The notes: generated by a model not told the origin, from the letters alone. Shown: positions 1 to 6,657, counted from the first letter of the stretch. The stretch: 11,094 nt of DNA from Actinobacteria bacterium UBA912 (GCA_002293965.1 DBEG01000064.1:1-11094), one strand, 5' to 3'. Numbers and translations: made by a program.

Positions 1-40
1 GGGGCGGGGGGGGGGGGGGGCGACCGCGGGCCCCCCCGCC
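1..40. other. G/C-only low-complexity edge, probable assembly artefact
   Basis: The first 20 bases are all G except one C, and positions 31-37 are a run of seven C. In the ruvC frame this would give a proline-rich tail following the normal RuvC C-terminus. A homopolymer exactly at a sequence end is typical of a contig-end or base-calling artefact. A real GC-rich tail or terminator cannot be excluded from sequence alone. Confidence 0.6.
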
Positions 41-530
41 GAAGTCCGCAAGCGGGTGCAAGGTTCGCGTGGCATATCGCGAGCGCCAGGGCGTCTGCGG
101 CATGCTCCGGGGCGGGCGCAGCGGGCAGATCGAGCATCACCCTGACCATGAAGGCGATCTGATGCTTCTCGGCCCTGCCCTGGCCTACGACCGCCGACTT
201 GACCTGCGTCGGCGCATACTCCGAGAAGGTGACCCCGGCATCTGCAAGCGCAAGGATGCACACACCGCGGGCTTGTCCTGTGGCTAGGGCAGACTTCGGG
301 TTCATCCCCAAGAAAACGCTTTCAACCGCGGACTCTGTGGGAGAGTAACGCTCGATGACCTCTAGCAATCCTCGATGGATGTCCCCTAAGCGTGATGGGA
401 GCGAGCGATCCGCTCTCGTGGCGATGCAGCCGTACGCCAGGCAGCGCCTCTTGGAGCCAGAGACTTGGATCACGCCCCAACCGGTATTCCTGAGTCCCGG
501 ATCGATCCCGATTATGACTTTTGAGGTCAC
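1..530 (-). CDS. ruvC: Crossover junction endodeoxyribonuclease RuvC (3' end cut by the window edge)
   Basis: RuvC is the Holliday-junction resolvase that works with the RuvAB branch-migration motor in recombinational repair. The protein begins VTSKVIIGIDPGLRNTGWG, the RuvC/RNase H-fold opening. The acidic metal-binding set is visible as D10, E70, H143 and D146. His at the third site (HAADALA, residues 143-149) is known from other RuvCs such as that of Thermus, so it is not a loss. The conserved NPKSALATGQARGV segment (residues 77-90) is present. The start is GTG at 530-528, with GAAGGG six bases upstream, and there is no usable in-frame ATG nearby. The visible frame is 176 codons without a stop, already about full RuvC length. 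Its last 15 or so residues read through the G/C-only stretch at the edge and are probably unreliable. It is the last visible gene of pdxS-pdxT-yebC-ruvC; ruvA and ruvB would be expected next, outside the window. A LexA box lies 21 bp upstream of the start. Confidence 0.93.
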   Translation of the reverse strand, partial: MTSKVIIGIDPGLRNTGWGVIQVSGSKRRCLAYGCIATRADRSLPSRLGDIHRGLLEVIERYSPTESAVESVFLGMNPKSALATGQARGVCILALADAGVTFSEYAPTQVKSAVVGQGRAEKHQIAFMVRVMLDLPAAPAPEHAADALALAICHANLAPACGLRRGGPRSPPPPPA

Positions 531-550
531 CTGTGGCCCTTCATCCGACC

Positions 551-562
551 GAACATATGTTC
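551..562. promoter_or_regulatory. LexA (SOS) box upstream of ruvC
   Basis: GAACATATGTTC is a perfect 12-bp palindrome matching the Gram-positive LexA/DinR operator GAAC-N4-GTTC. On the plus strand it is preceded by C, as in the usual CGAAC form. It ends 21 bp before the ruvC GTG and overlaps the likely -10 region, where LexA binding would block transcription. The ruv genes are SOS members in many bacteria, so site and target fit. The match is direct observation; regulation is inferred. Confidence 0.85.
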
Positions 563-582
563 AGGGTACCACCTTTAGGCAA
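554..582 (-). promoter_or_regulatory. Candidate ruvC promoter overlapped by the LexA box
   Basis: On the minus strand, TTGCCT (577-582) is followed after 17 bp by CATATG (554-559), which lies inside the LexA palindrome. The -35 matches consensus at 4 of 6 bases and the -10 at only 3 of 6. TATGTT, two bases further on, is an alternative -10 with longer spacing. It would drive ruvC, and any ruvAB beyond, separately from the pdxS promoter. The hexamer assignment is tentative; the overlap with the operator is what supports it. Confidence 0.45.
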
Positions 583-600
583 CAGTGGCCAAGTATAGGA

Positions 601-1353
601 TCACTCCATGGACGCAAGGATCTCGTCGGTCAAGGCCATGGTGTGATAGACATTCTGAACGTCGTCCAACTCCTCAAGCTGGCCGATCAGCTTCAATACT
701 CGCATCGCCTCGGCGGGATCGAGTACGGTTTCCGTCACCGGCTGCATCACGAGTTCCGCTGAAATGATGATGACCCCGGCGTCCTCGAGGTGACGCCTAA
801 CGATGGCGACCTCGGTCGGAGCGCAAATCACGACCCACTCCTCCTCTCCGAATGCAACGTCATGGGCACCAGCCTCGGCGGCCAGGAGGGTGAATTCATC
901 AGCATCCATAGCGCCTGAAGGTTGGGTCAAGATCTCGCCCTTGCGCTCGAACTGGAATTCAACGGATCCGCTGGGGCCCAGACTTCCGCCGGCACGCGAG
1001 AACAGCCTGCGGACGTCCGCTGCGGTGCGGTTACGATTGTCAGTCAACGCCTCGACGTAGATGGGCGCCCCCGCCGGACCGTAGCCCTCATAAACCACGT
1101 CGACGTAGTCGTCTCCACCGGCGATCTTGAAGGCATCAGCGATGGCAGCCTCTATCTTATCCTTTGGGAACGAGTAGCTGCGTGCTTTAGCAATCGCAGC
1201 CGCCAAGCCGGCGTTGTTGTCAGGATTGGCATCGTTGCCACTTCTTGCAGCAATTGAGATGTTGCGCGAGAGCTTGCTGAACATCGCCGCGCGTTTCTTA
1301 TCCTGCGCAGCTTTACGGTGTTTGGTCGTCGCCCATTTGGAGTGTCCAGCCAT
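601..1353 (-). CDS. yebC: YebC/PmpR-family protein
   Basis: This is a 250-residue member of the YebC/PmpR (TACO1-like) family, described variously as DNA-binding regulators and as ribosome-associated factors that help translate difficult proline stretches. The start MAGHSKWATTKHRKAAQDKK is the family hallmark. The central EGYGPAGAPIYVEALTDNRNRTAADVRRLF segment is the other strongly conserved block. The reading frame is open well upstream (to 1713), but that extension lies inside pdxT and has no family similarity, so the MAGHSK start is taken. The ATG overlaps the last base of the pdxT stop (TGATG), which suggests translational coupling. Position directly before ruvC is the classic yebC-ruv arrangement. 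The precise role in this organism cannot be told from the sequence. Confidence 0.95.
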   Translation of the reverse strand: MAGHSKWATTKHRKAAQDKKRAAMFSKLSRNISIAARSGNDANPDNNAGLAAAIAKARSYSFPKDKIEAAIADAFKIAGGDDYVDVVYEGYGPAGAPIYVEALTDNRNRTAADVRRLFSRAGGSLGPSGSVEFQFERKGEILTQPSGAMDADEFTLLAAEAGAHDVAFGEEEWVVICAPTEVAIVRRHLEDAGVIIISAELVMQPVTETVLDPAEAMRVLKLIGQLEELDDVQNVYHTMALTDEILASME

Positions 1354-1934
1354 CAGCGAGCCTGGCTCCCAACCACGTTTTCGACGAAGTACCTGTGTAT
1401 GCGCAAATCGCCGGTGAGTTCCGGATGAAAGACAGTCGCCAGCATGTCTCCCTGACGCGCAGCCACCACCTTGTCGGCATGTTTCGCGAGGATCTCTGCC
1501 GAAGGTCCGACACTCTCGATCCAGGGCGCCCGGATGAAGACTCCGCGGTAAAGACCGACGCTCGCAAAATCGATATCGGTCTCGAAGGAGTCGACCTGTC
1601 GCCCGAAAGCATTGCGGCGAGCGACGACGTCCATCAGACGAAGGCTCTCTTGGCCCGGCGTCGCGTCGATGACCTCCTCGGCAAGGAGGATCGCACCGGC
1701 GCACGTTCCCCACAGCGACATCCCCGCCTGATGATGTTGCCTGATAGGATCGAAGAACGCATACGTATCCATGAGCTTCGATATTGCCGTCGACTCCCCG
1801 CCGGGGATGATCAGGCCAACAAGGTCAGCGAGCTGGGAAGGAAGGCGCACGGGCACAGCGTCTACTCCGAGAGTCTCCAGCATGAGGATATGCTCTCGGA
1901 AAGCGCCCTGCAATGCGAGTACACCGATACGCAC
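1353..1934 (-). CDS. pdxT: Pyridoxal 5'-phosphate synthase glutaminase subunit PdxT
   Basis: PdxT is the class I glutaminase that releases ammonia from glutamine and channels it to PdxS in DXP-independent vitamin B6 synthesis. The 193-residue protein starts with the typical RIGVLALQGAFREH. The catalytic triad is visible: C78 in LWGTCAGAILLA, and H170 and E172 in FHPELTGD. The oxyanion-strand motif IIPGGEST is at residues 42-49. Length is normal for the family. The start is GTG, immediately following the TAG stop of pdxS with no intervening base, with an AGGAG/GAGG-rich stretch inside the end of pdxS. The arrangement implies coupled translation giving matched amounts of the two subunits. The gene overlaps yebC by one base. 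Confidence 0.97.
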   Translation of the reverse strand: MRIGVLALQGAFREHILMLETLGVDAVPVRLPSQLADLVGLIIPGGESTAISKLMDTYAFFDPIRQHHQAGMSLWGTCAGAILLAEEVIDATPGQESLRLMDVVARRNAFGRQVDSFETDIDFASVGLYRGVFIRAPWIESVGPSAEILAKHADKVVAARQGDMLATVFHPELTGDLRIHRYFVENVVGSQAR

Positions 1935-2831
1935 CTACCAGCCTCGCTCCTGCATCCGCTCGGCCGCTGGAATCTGCGAGATGTCGATCCCGACCATCGG
2001 CTCGCCGAGGTTCCGCGACACTTCGGCGAGTAGCTCGGCATCCGCGAAATGCGTCGTAGCTTCGACGATCGCCCTTGCCCTCTTTGCGGGGTCGCCGCTC
2101 TTGAATATCCCGCTGCCGACAAAGACGCCGTCGCAGCCGAGCTGCATCATAAGTGCGGCATCCGCCGGAGTCGCGATACCACCCGCCGAGAAGTTCACCA
2201 CCGGCAGCTTGCGGTTCTCGCGCACCCAGCGGACAAGCTCCACCGGCGCCTGAAGTTGCTTGGCAGCATCGTAGACCTGCTCAGAGCGCAGACCAGCCAG
2301 CCAAGCGATGCCGTCTGTCATGGTGCGCATGTGGCGAACGGCTTCGATGATATTGCCGGTGCCGGGCTCGCCCTTGGTGCGAACCATGGCAGCTCCTTCG
2401 GCAATACGCCGCAAAGCCTCACCGAGGTCCTTCGCGCCACACACGAACGGTACAGTGAAGGCTTCTTTGTCCACGTGGTACTTATCGTCGGCAGGAGTCA
2501 GTACCTCCGACTCGTCGATGAAGTCCACTCCCAGCGACTGCAGGATCTGCGCCTCGACGAAGTGCCCTATCCGACACTTGGCCATGACCGGAATGGACAC
2601 GGTCCCCACGATCTGCTCGACGATGGTCGGGTCCGCCATACGCGCGACTCCACCGACTGCACGGATGTCGGCTGGCACCCTCTCAAGGGCCATGACCGCG
2701 ACTGCTCCGGCATCCTCGGCGATCCTCGCCTGCTCGGCGTTGACGACATCCATGATCACGCCGCCCTTGAGCATCTCGGCAAGGCCGGTCTTCACGCGAA
2801 GGGTTCCAATCTCCATGTTGTTCTCAGTCAC
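1935..2831 (-). CDS. pdxS: Pyridoxal 5'-phosphate synthase lyase subunit PdxS
   Basis: PdxS condenses ribose 5-phosphate, glyceraldehyde 3-phosphate and ammonia to PLP in the PdxS12-PdxT12 cytoplasmic complex. The 298-residue (beta/alpha)8 protein is highly conserved, for example GGVIMDVVNAEQARIAEDAG near the N-terminus. The two active-site lysines are at K85 (PVMAKCRIGH) and K153 (MVRTKGEPGTGN), with the conserved aspartate at D28. The start is GTG at 2831 with GAGAGG six bases upstream; an in-frame ATG at residue 6 (2816) is the alternative. A probable promoter lies 59-87 bp upstream. The first gene of the operon, it runs directly into pdxT. Having both subunits means the organism can make vitamin B6 de novo by the DXP-independent route. 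Confidence 0.98.
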   Translation of the reverse strand: MTENNMEIGTLRVKTGLAEMLKGGVIMDVVNAEQARIAEDAGAVAVMALERVPADIRAVGGVARMADPTIVEQIVGTVSIPVMAKCRIGHFVEAQILQSLGVDFIDESEVLTPADDKYHVDKEAFTVPFVCGAKDLGEALRRIAEGAAMVRTKGEPGTGNIIEAVRHMRTMTDGIAWLAGLRSEQVYDAAKQLQAPVELVRWVRENRKLPVVNFSAGGIATPADAALMMQLGCDGVFVGSGIFKSGDPAKRARAIVEATTHFADAELLAEVSRNLGEPMVGIDISQIPAAERMQERGW

Positions 2832-2889
2832 TGATCGCCTCTCGTCTGCCCACTATTGCCTCATCGCTGGCCGAGCCGGCGATTGTGAG

Positions 2890-2918
2890 ATTCTACATTC
2901 CGTATCTTGCACTAACAA
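2890..2918 (-). promoter_or_regulatory. Sigma-A-type promoter of the pdxS operon
   Basis: On the minus strand, TTGTTA (2913-2918) and TAGAAT (2890-2895) are separated by exactly 17 bp, matching consensus at 4 of 6 and 5 of 6 bases. It sits in the only gap between the DUF3048 gene and pdxS. Transcription would start near 2883, giving a leader of about 50 nt. A short GCCG-AGC-CGGC inverted repeat (2870-2880) lies in that leader; its role is unknown. Confidence 0.65.
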
Positions 2919-2953
2919 CCATATCGGGCAAAACGCACCTGTTGGGAGTCGAT

Positions 2954-3991
2954 TCACCGAATCGAGATGTTGACTTGCGGGGCCACCACCTGCATCCATG
3001 TGTTTCCCGGTGCCAGCGCAATTACCGAGCCATCTGCTGCTGTGAACCTGGGTGGCGAGTTTTTGTCGGCTTGCCAAGTACCGTCGATGCGGATTCCATC
3101 GCGAAAGACGCTGACACGGTTGCTGCCGACCAGCTGTATATCATAGGTGCCAGCCGAAGCCGGTGTGGTCTTGGCCCACATGACGACGACATTCTTTGCG
3201 TGGATCTGCTCGCCGGTCAGCGCGTCCTTGTGCACAGCGCCATTGTTGTTGCGCAGATAGACCCGGCGTGAGGCATCGTAGGTCCAGTCCGCCCTGTTCG
3301 CCGGCGAGAACGGGATCCCGATTGCGACCGCAGGAATGCCGGTGGCGGGTACGCTACCAGCGAAAGCCACCCTGGGCACACTCTGCTGCGCTGGGTGTCC
3401 TCGGCGAACCCCTTCCTCACGGATCTTGTTCAGATCGATGTACAGGTTGTGGGGAGCTCTTCGCGCACTGGACCTCGAGTAGCCATAACTGACGCCGACG
3501 TCCTGCGACAGATTCTGCAGCCCAGCTGCTCTGACGGCTGCATTGACCTTGCCACTCGCGCCCGAGAACACGAATAGCGCGTCATACTGTGGCACCAGGC
3601 CTATATCTGATAACCTCGCGCTCCTGACAGGACCCACTGTCTCGGGTATCTGCGACTGGAACAGGCAGTTGAAGCGCGTGATACCGCCTTCGGTGATGGA
3701 CTCATAAACGATATCGGCAGTCTGCAGGCCCGACTGGGGCCTGGCAACCGGCGAGTTATCGATCTTCACAGAAACGATACGACGACCCACCACGCTCTGG
3801 GAGTCCGGAGCATCCATCCCGGTGAGTGGCCAGATCGGCGGCGGTGGCGGCTTTTCTATGGTGCGCTCTGCAGTGGCCTGCGGCCACGGGGATGTGACAG
3901 CCGGTTCCTCGGCAGAGCATCCCGCAAAGAGCGCGATCATCGCCAAGGCCGTCAACATTATGAGAATCTTCGTGAACTTACGTGAGACCAT
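2954..3991 (-). CDS. DUF3048 (YerB-like) lipoprotein
   Basis: This is a 345-residue exported lipoprotein of the DUF3048 family, whose biochemical role is not established. Residues 1-25 form a lipoprotein signal peptide: a basic start MVSRKFTK, a hydrophobic stretch and FAGC with the lipidation cysteine at C25. A linker rich in Pro and acidic residues follows. The DUF3048 core includes the conserved blocks ARPQSGLQTADIVYE (83-97), GPVRSARLSD (120-129) and APHNLYID (179-186). The C-terminal DUF3048_C region runs from about residue 236, with VYLRNNNGAVHKDALTGEQ (244-262). The frame is open to 4072, but the ATG at 3991 has GGAGG at good spacing and begins the signal peptide, and the longer version would span the promoter. 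It is transcribed alone, between the pdx operon and a non-coding stretch. Lgt, the enzyme that would lipidate it, is encoded nearby. Confidence 0.9.
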   Translation of the reverse strand: MVSRKFTKILIMLTALAMIALFAGCSAEEPAVTSPWPQATAERTIEKPPPPPIWPLTGMDAPDSQSVVGRRIVSVKIDNSPVARPQSGLQTADIVYESITEGGITRFNCLFQSQIPETVGPVRSARLSDIGLVPQYDALFVFSGASGKVNAAVRAAGLQNLSQDVGVSYGYSRSSARRAPHNLYIDLNKIREEGVRRGHPAQQSVPRVAFAGSVPATGIPAVAIGIPFSPANRADWTYDASRRVYLRNNNGAVHKDALTGEQIHAKNVVVMWAKTTPASAGTYDIQLVGSNRVSVFRDGIRIDGTWQADKNSPPRFTAADGSVIALAPGNTWMQVVAPQVNISIR

Positions 3992-4016
3992 CTGGCCCTC
4001 CAAATCGACGCCTGTA

Positions 4017-4045
4017 AGGATAGGCCCAACTCCTGCACCGGTCAA
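4017..4045 (-). promoter_or_regulatory. Sigma-A-type promoter of the DUF3048 lipoprotein gene
   Basis: On the minus strand, TTGACC (4040-4045, 5 of 6 consensus bases) is followed after exactly 17 bp by TATCCT (4017-4022, 4 of 6). Transcription would begin near 4010, about 20 bases before the ATG at 3991, leaving just room for the GGAGG ribosome site. This geometry is independent support for the shorter start of the lipoprotein gene. Confidence 0.65.
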
Positions 4046-4060
4046 ATGACGAGGTGTCAT
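4046..4060. repeat. 15-bp inverted repeat abutting the -35 box, candidate operator
   Basis: ATGAC-GAGGT-GTCAT is a perfect 5-bp inverted repeat with a 5-bp spacer. It lies directly next to the -35 hexamer (4040-4045) of the lipoprotein promoter, where an activator or repressor dimer could bind. No regulator is identified, and a 5-bp arm can occur by chance. Confidence 0.35.
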
Positions 4061-4391
4061 CCTCTGGCACATAGCGACACTTGCCGAGCCAGGCTGAGAG
4101 GGCTACTCTTGCATTCGAATCTTCTGTCCCCAAAGACCGGGGGTCGAGCCGCATGCCGTGCTACCTGCTGCATATCGTGGAACAGCCCGAGTCATCTCCC
4201 TACGACGACCCGGACCTGAAGGACCTGGTGGGATCGTTTCCGAGGTGCTTCTGTTCGCAGGTCACTCCTGTGGAACCTCTGGCACCCAGTGAAGTCTCAC
4301 GATGCCTGAACCGGGACACGCCCTGCTGGAAGCCGGGTAATCCAGGCTAACAGGCATCCTGCCCGCCGATCATGTCCCGGCCAAACCGCGC
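4061..4391. other. Non-coding stretch between lgt and the lipoprotein gene
   Basis: No credible gene was found here on either strand. The minus strand has stops in every frame. The one open plus-strand frame (4081-4350) starts with TTG, lacks a ribosome site, and encodes a Cys/Pro/Ser-rich peptide with no recognisable family. The stretch contains a direct repeat GGACCT (4212-4217 and 4221-4226), a CCCC/GGGG hairpin at 4128-4142, and the nested pairing described for 4209-4315. No clear terminator for lgt was seen. Confidence 0.6.
4209..4315. ncRNA. Possible structured RNA or leader element (strand undetermined)
   Basis: Four complementary segment pairs nest inside one another. CCCGG (4209-4213) pairs with CCGGG (4311-4315). 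CTGGTG (4225-4230) pairs with CACCCAG (4283-4289, one bulged C). GAGGT (4242-4246) pairs with ACCTC (4275-4279). CAGG (4258-4261) pairs with CCTG (4267-4270) around the loop TCACT. Together they form an interrupted rod in an otherwise empty region. It does not match the conserved sequences of RNase P RNA, SRP RNA, tmRNA or a riboswitch that I know. Pairing is symmetric, so the strand is unknown, and the only upstream promoter candidates are weak. Short helices can arise by chance, so this is a hypothesis only. Confidence 0.25.
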
Positions 4392-5183
4392 TCAGCCCGG
4401 ATACTTCGATCGCAGGGCCCGGTAAACGATGATCGCACCCACGACTATCAGAGGGATGCTCAGTACCTGCCCCATCGTGAGCGCGCCGAACAACAGGCCG
4501 ATGTGCGGATCCGGTTCACGGAAGAACTCCACCAGGGTCCTAAAAGATCCATACATGACCATGAAGGAGCCGTAGTAGAAGCCCTGAGGTCTTTTGGTCA
4601 AAGACAGCACCATCAATACCGCCATGATGACTATGCCTTCGAGGAACGCCTCGTACAGCTGCGACGGGTGTCGTGGCATCGGTCCAGCTCCAGGAAAGAC
4701 CATTCCCCACGGAAGATCGGTGGCACGCCCCCAAAGCTCTGCGTTGATGAAGTTGGCCACGCGGCCGAAGAACAGACCTGCAGGCACTCCCACTGCTACC
4801 ATGTCGGCCAAGGTGCCGAAGGGGACCTTGAGTCGCCTGCTGACGAACCATCCGGCGATGAGCAACCCGACGAACCCACCATGCCAGGACATCCCGCCCT
4901 CCCAGACCGCAAGAAGTCGCAATGGGTCTTGAAGGTAGGCATTGCCGCCGTAGATCAATACCCAACCGATCCTGCTTCCGGCCATGATGCCGATGATCGC
5001 ATAGAGGATCATGGTGAGGATATCATCGCCGGAGAGCCCCACTTTCCAGCGCTTGTTGAGCCATCGAACGACGAGACCCGTCACGACGAAACCGGCGACA
5101 TAGGCCAGACCGTACCAGCGAACAGCGAAAGGGCCGATCGCAAAGATCACGGGGTCGATTGCGGGAAATGGCAGTGACGCCAT
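4392..5183 (-). CDS. lgt: Prolipoprotein diacylglyceryl transferase Lgt
   Basis: Lgt is the integral membrane enzyme that transfers diacylglycerol from phosphatidylglycerol to the lipobox cysteine, the first step of lipoprotein maturation. The 263-residue protein has about seven hydrophobic segments. It carries the Lgt signature GRVANFINAELWGR at 140-153 (R141 and N144 conserved), WHGGF with H101, the N-terminal VRWYGLAY with Y24, and HPSQLYEA at 172-179. The ending FREPDPHIGLLFGALTMGQVLS is well conserved and somewhat proteobacterial in flavour; whether that is significant needs a tree. The ATG follows the TAG stop of htpX with no intervening base, implying coupled translation. It is the last gene of lemA-htpX-lgt. 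The DUF3048 lipoprotein encoded next door is a natural substrate. Confidence 0.97.
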   Translation of the reverse strand: MASLPFPAIDPVIFAIGPFAVRWYGLAYVAGFVVTGLVVRWLNKRWKVGLSGDDILTMILYAIIGIMAGSRIGWVLIYGGNAYLQDPLRLLAVWEGGMSWHGGFVGLLIAGWFVSRRLKVPFGTLADMVAVGVPAGLFFGRVANFINAELWGRATDLPWGMVFPGAGPMPRHPSQLYEAFLEGIVIMAVLMVLSLTKRPQGFYYGSFMVMYGSFRTLVEFFREPDPHIGLLFGALTMGQVLSIPLIVVGAIIVYRALRSKYPG

Positions 5184-6071
5184 CTACATCGCCTCAAGCC
5201 GTTTGATTCGCTCCTCGACTGGCGGATGCGTGTTGAACAGGGAGTTGAGTCCTCGCCCGCCTTTGTAGTCCTTGAGAGGGTTGTAGATATAGAGCGATTC
5301 CGTGGCCTTGTTGGCGACCCTGAGCCTATTCGGATCAGCAGTGATCTTACGTAACGCCGAGGCCAGGCCATCTGGATACCTTGTGAGCAGTGCGCCGTTG
5401 GCATCGGCAAGATACTCGCGCTTGCGGGAGATGGCCATCTGTATAAGGGCGGCGAAAATCGGGGCCAGGATGAGCAGCAGCAAGGCCACGACCAGCAGGA
5501 TGACTTTCGCCCCACCTAGGCCGTCTTTCGATCTCCCTCCCCAGAACAGGGTTCGAACCATCCAGTCTGAGAGCAACACGACGGTCCCCGCCATCACTGC
5601 GGCGAGTGTCTGCACCAGGGTGTCGTAGTTCTTGATGTGTGCCAGCTCATGGGCAACGACGCCCTCGAGTTCGAGACGGTCCAGCTTCTCGATAAGTCCG
5701 GTCGTTACCGCGATCGCGCCGTTGGCCGGATTGCGCCCGGTTGCGAAAGCATTGGGAGCGGGGTCGTCTATGACGTATGCCTTCGGTTGCGGGATCCCCG
5801 CTGCCAAAGAGAGGCCCTCCACCACGTTGACCAGGTAAGGTTCGGTGGCGCGGTCAACAGGGCGCGCTCTGCTCATCGCCAAGACGATGCGGTCTGAGTA
5901 CCAATACGAACCCCAGGTCGAGAAGAATGCAATCACCAGGGCGATGACAAGTCCGTATGGGCCCACGTCGAGCAGGTAACCGATGGCCCAACCGACTCCG
6001 AACACCAGCATCACGAAGACGCCGATAAGCCCGCCCGATTTCATCTTGTTCGAACTGATCTGGTCGTACAT
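5184..6071 (-). CDS. htpX: Membrane zinc metalloprotease HtpX (M48 family)
   Basis: HtpX is a membrane-embedded zinc protease that degrades damaged or misassembled membrane proteins. The 295-residue protein has the zinc motif HELAH (H141, E142, H145), with the third ligand E219 in SRKREYLADANGALL. Two hydrophobic N-terminal segments (about 13-33 and 38-57) and two more after the HExxH helix (about 154-170 and 188-212) give the usual HtpX topology. The conserved PNAFATGRNP (106-115) is present, as is THPPVEERIKRL near the C-terminus. The start ATG lies 14 bp after the lemA stop, with GAGGG at usable spacing. Pairing of lemA with htpX is widespread. Coupling to lgt downstream is less usual and places membrane-protein turnover with lipoprotein processing. 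Confidence 0.96.
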   Translation of the reverse strand: MYDQISSNKMKSGGLIGVFVMLVFGVGWAIGYLLDVGPYGLVIALVIAFFSTWGSYWYSDRIVLAMSRARPVDRATEPYLVNVVEGLSLAAGIPQPKAYVIDDPAPNAFATGRNPANGAIAVTTGLIEKLDRLELEGVVAHELAHIKNYDTLVQTLAAVMAGTVVLLSDWMVRTLFWGGRSKDGLGGAKVILLVVALLLLILAPIFAALIQMAISRKREYLADANGALLTRYPDGLASALRKITADPNRLRVANKATESLYIYNPLKDYKGGRGLNSLFNTHPPVEERIKRLEAM

Positions 6072-6085
6072 TCCTAAACCCTCGA

Positions 6086-6649
6086 CTAGAACTTTACTGT
6101 AGGGGCGACCTTGGATGCCTCTTCGATCTCGAAGGAATCCCGCGCAAGGAAGTTGAACATCCCAGCGATCAAGTTAGCGGGGAAGGTCTGTATGCCGGTG
6201 TTGTAATTCATCACCGAGTCGTTGTAGAACTGGCGCGCATACGCGATCTTGGACTCCGTGCCAGAAAGCTCCTCCTGGAGCATCATGAAATTCTGGTTGG
6301 CCTTGAGGTCCGGATACGCCTCGGCAATGGCGAAGAGCGACTTCAGTGTCGAAGTCAGCATGTTCTCCGCCTGCCCGTGATCTTTTACCGTCGAGGCACC
6401 CATCGCTGCTTGGCGGGCCTGCACGACTTCCTCCAAGGTGCTCTTCTCATGTGCAGCGTAGCCCTTCACCGTCTCAATGAGATTCGGAATCAGGTCGTAC
6501 CTGCGCTTCAGTTGTACGTCGATCTGGGCCCAGGCGTTGTCCACGCGATTGCGCAGGACGATCAGGCGGTTGTACAGGAAGATGACGATGACTGCCACGA
6601 GCAACAGTAGCCCAAAAAGTCCCGGTACGATCATTGCGGCCTCGAACAT
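6086..6649 (-). CDS. lemA: LemA family protein
   Basis: This is a 187-residue LemA-family protein: one N-terminal membrane segment (IVPGLFGLLLLVAVIVIFLY) followed by a cytoplasmic or peripheral helical domain. The hallmark block NRVDNAWAQIDVQLKRRYDLIPNLIETVKGYAAHEKSTLEEVVQARQ is intact, as are AEAYPDLKANQNFMMLQEEL and the ending RQFYNDSVMNYNTGIQTFPANLIAGMF. The molecular function is unresolved; genetic linkage to HtpX-type proteases is common. Two starts are possible. GTG at 6661 has no good ribosome site, whereas ATG at 6649 has AGGTGG eight bases upstream, so ATG is chosen. It is the first gene of lemA-htpX-lgt, divergent from the rhomboid gene across roughly 100 bp. No strong minus-strand promoter could be picked out there. 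Confidence 0.95.
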   Translation of the reverse strand: MFEAAMIVPGLFGLLLLVAVIVIFLYNRLIVLRNRVDNAWAQIDVQLKRRYDLIPNLIETVKGYAAHEKSTLEEVVQARQAAMGASTVKDHGQAENMLTSTLKSLFAIAEAYPDLKANQNFMMLQEELSGTESKIAYARQFYNDSVMNYNTGIQTFPANLIAGMFNFLARDSFEIEEASKVAPTVKF

Positions 6650-6657
6650 TACTTCTA

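Noticed and set aside
428..530. His instead of Asp at one RuvC metal-binding position (residue 143) as possible inactivation
   Set aside because: His at this site occurs in active RuvCs such as that of Thermus; D10, E70 and D146 are intact.
1354..1713. 120-residue N-terminal extension of YebC (frame open to 1713)
   Set aside because: It overlaps pdxT in another frame, is Arg/Gly/Cys-rich without similarity to the family, and MAGHSK is the conserved YebC start.
1395..2834. Long plus-strand open frames (1395-2033, 2049-2834)
   Set aside because: Antisense shadows of pdxT and pdxS, which are full-length with intact catalytic residues.
4114..4121. TTCGAATC resembling a tRNA T-loop
   Set aside because: The flanking bases do not form a T-stem on either strand and no cloverleaf or anticodon arm is present nearby.
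4081..4350. 89-residue plus-strand open frame between the lipoprotein gene and lgt
   Set aside because: TTG start, no ribosome site, composition unlike a protein of this genome, no recognisable family; the candidate RNA structure lies within it.
4160..4391. RNase P RNA, SRP RNA, tmRNA or cobalamin riboswitch in the non-coding gap
   Set aside because: Short resemblances such as GGGTGCCAG or GAAGCCGGG were seen, but the conserved cores of these RNAs are absent.
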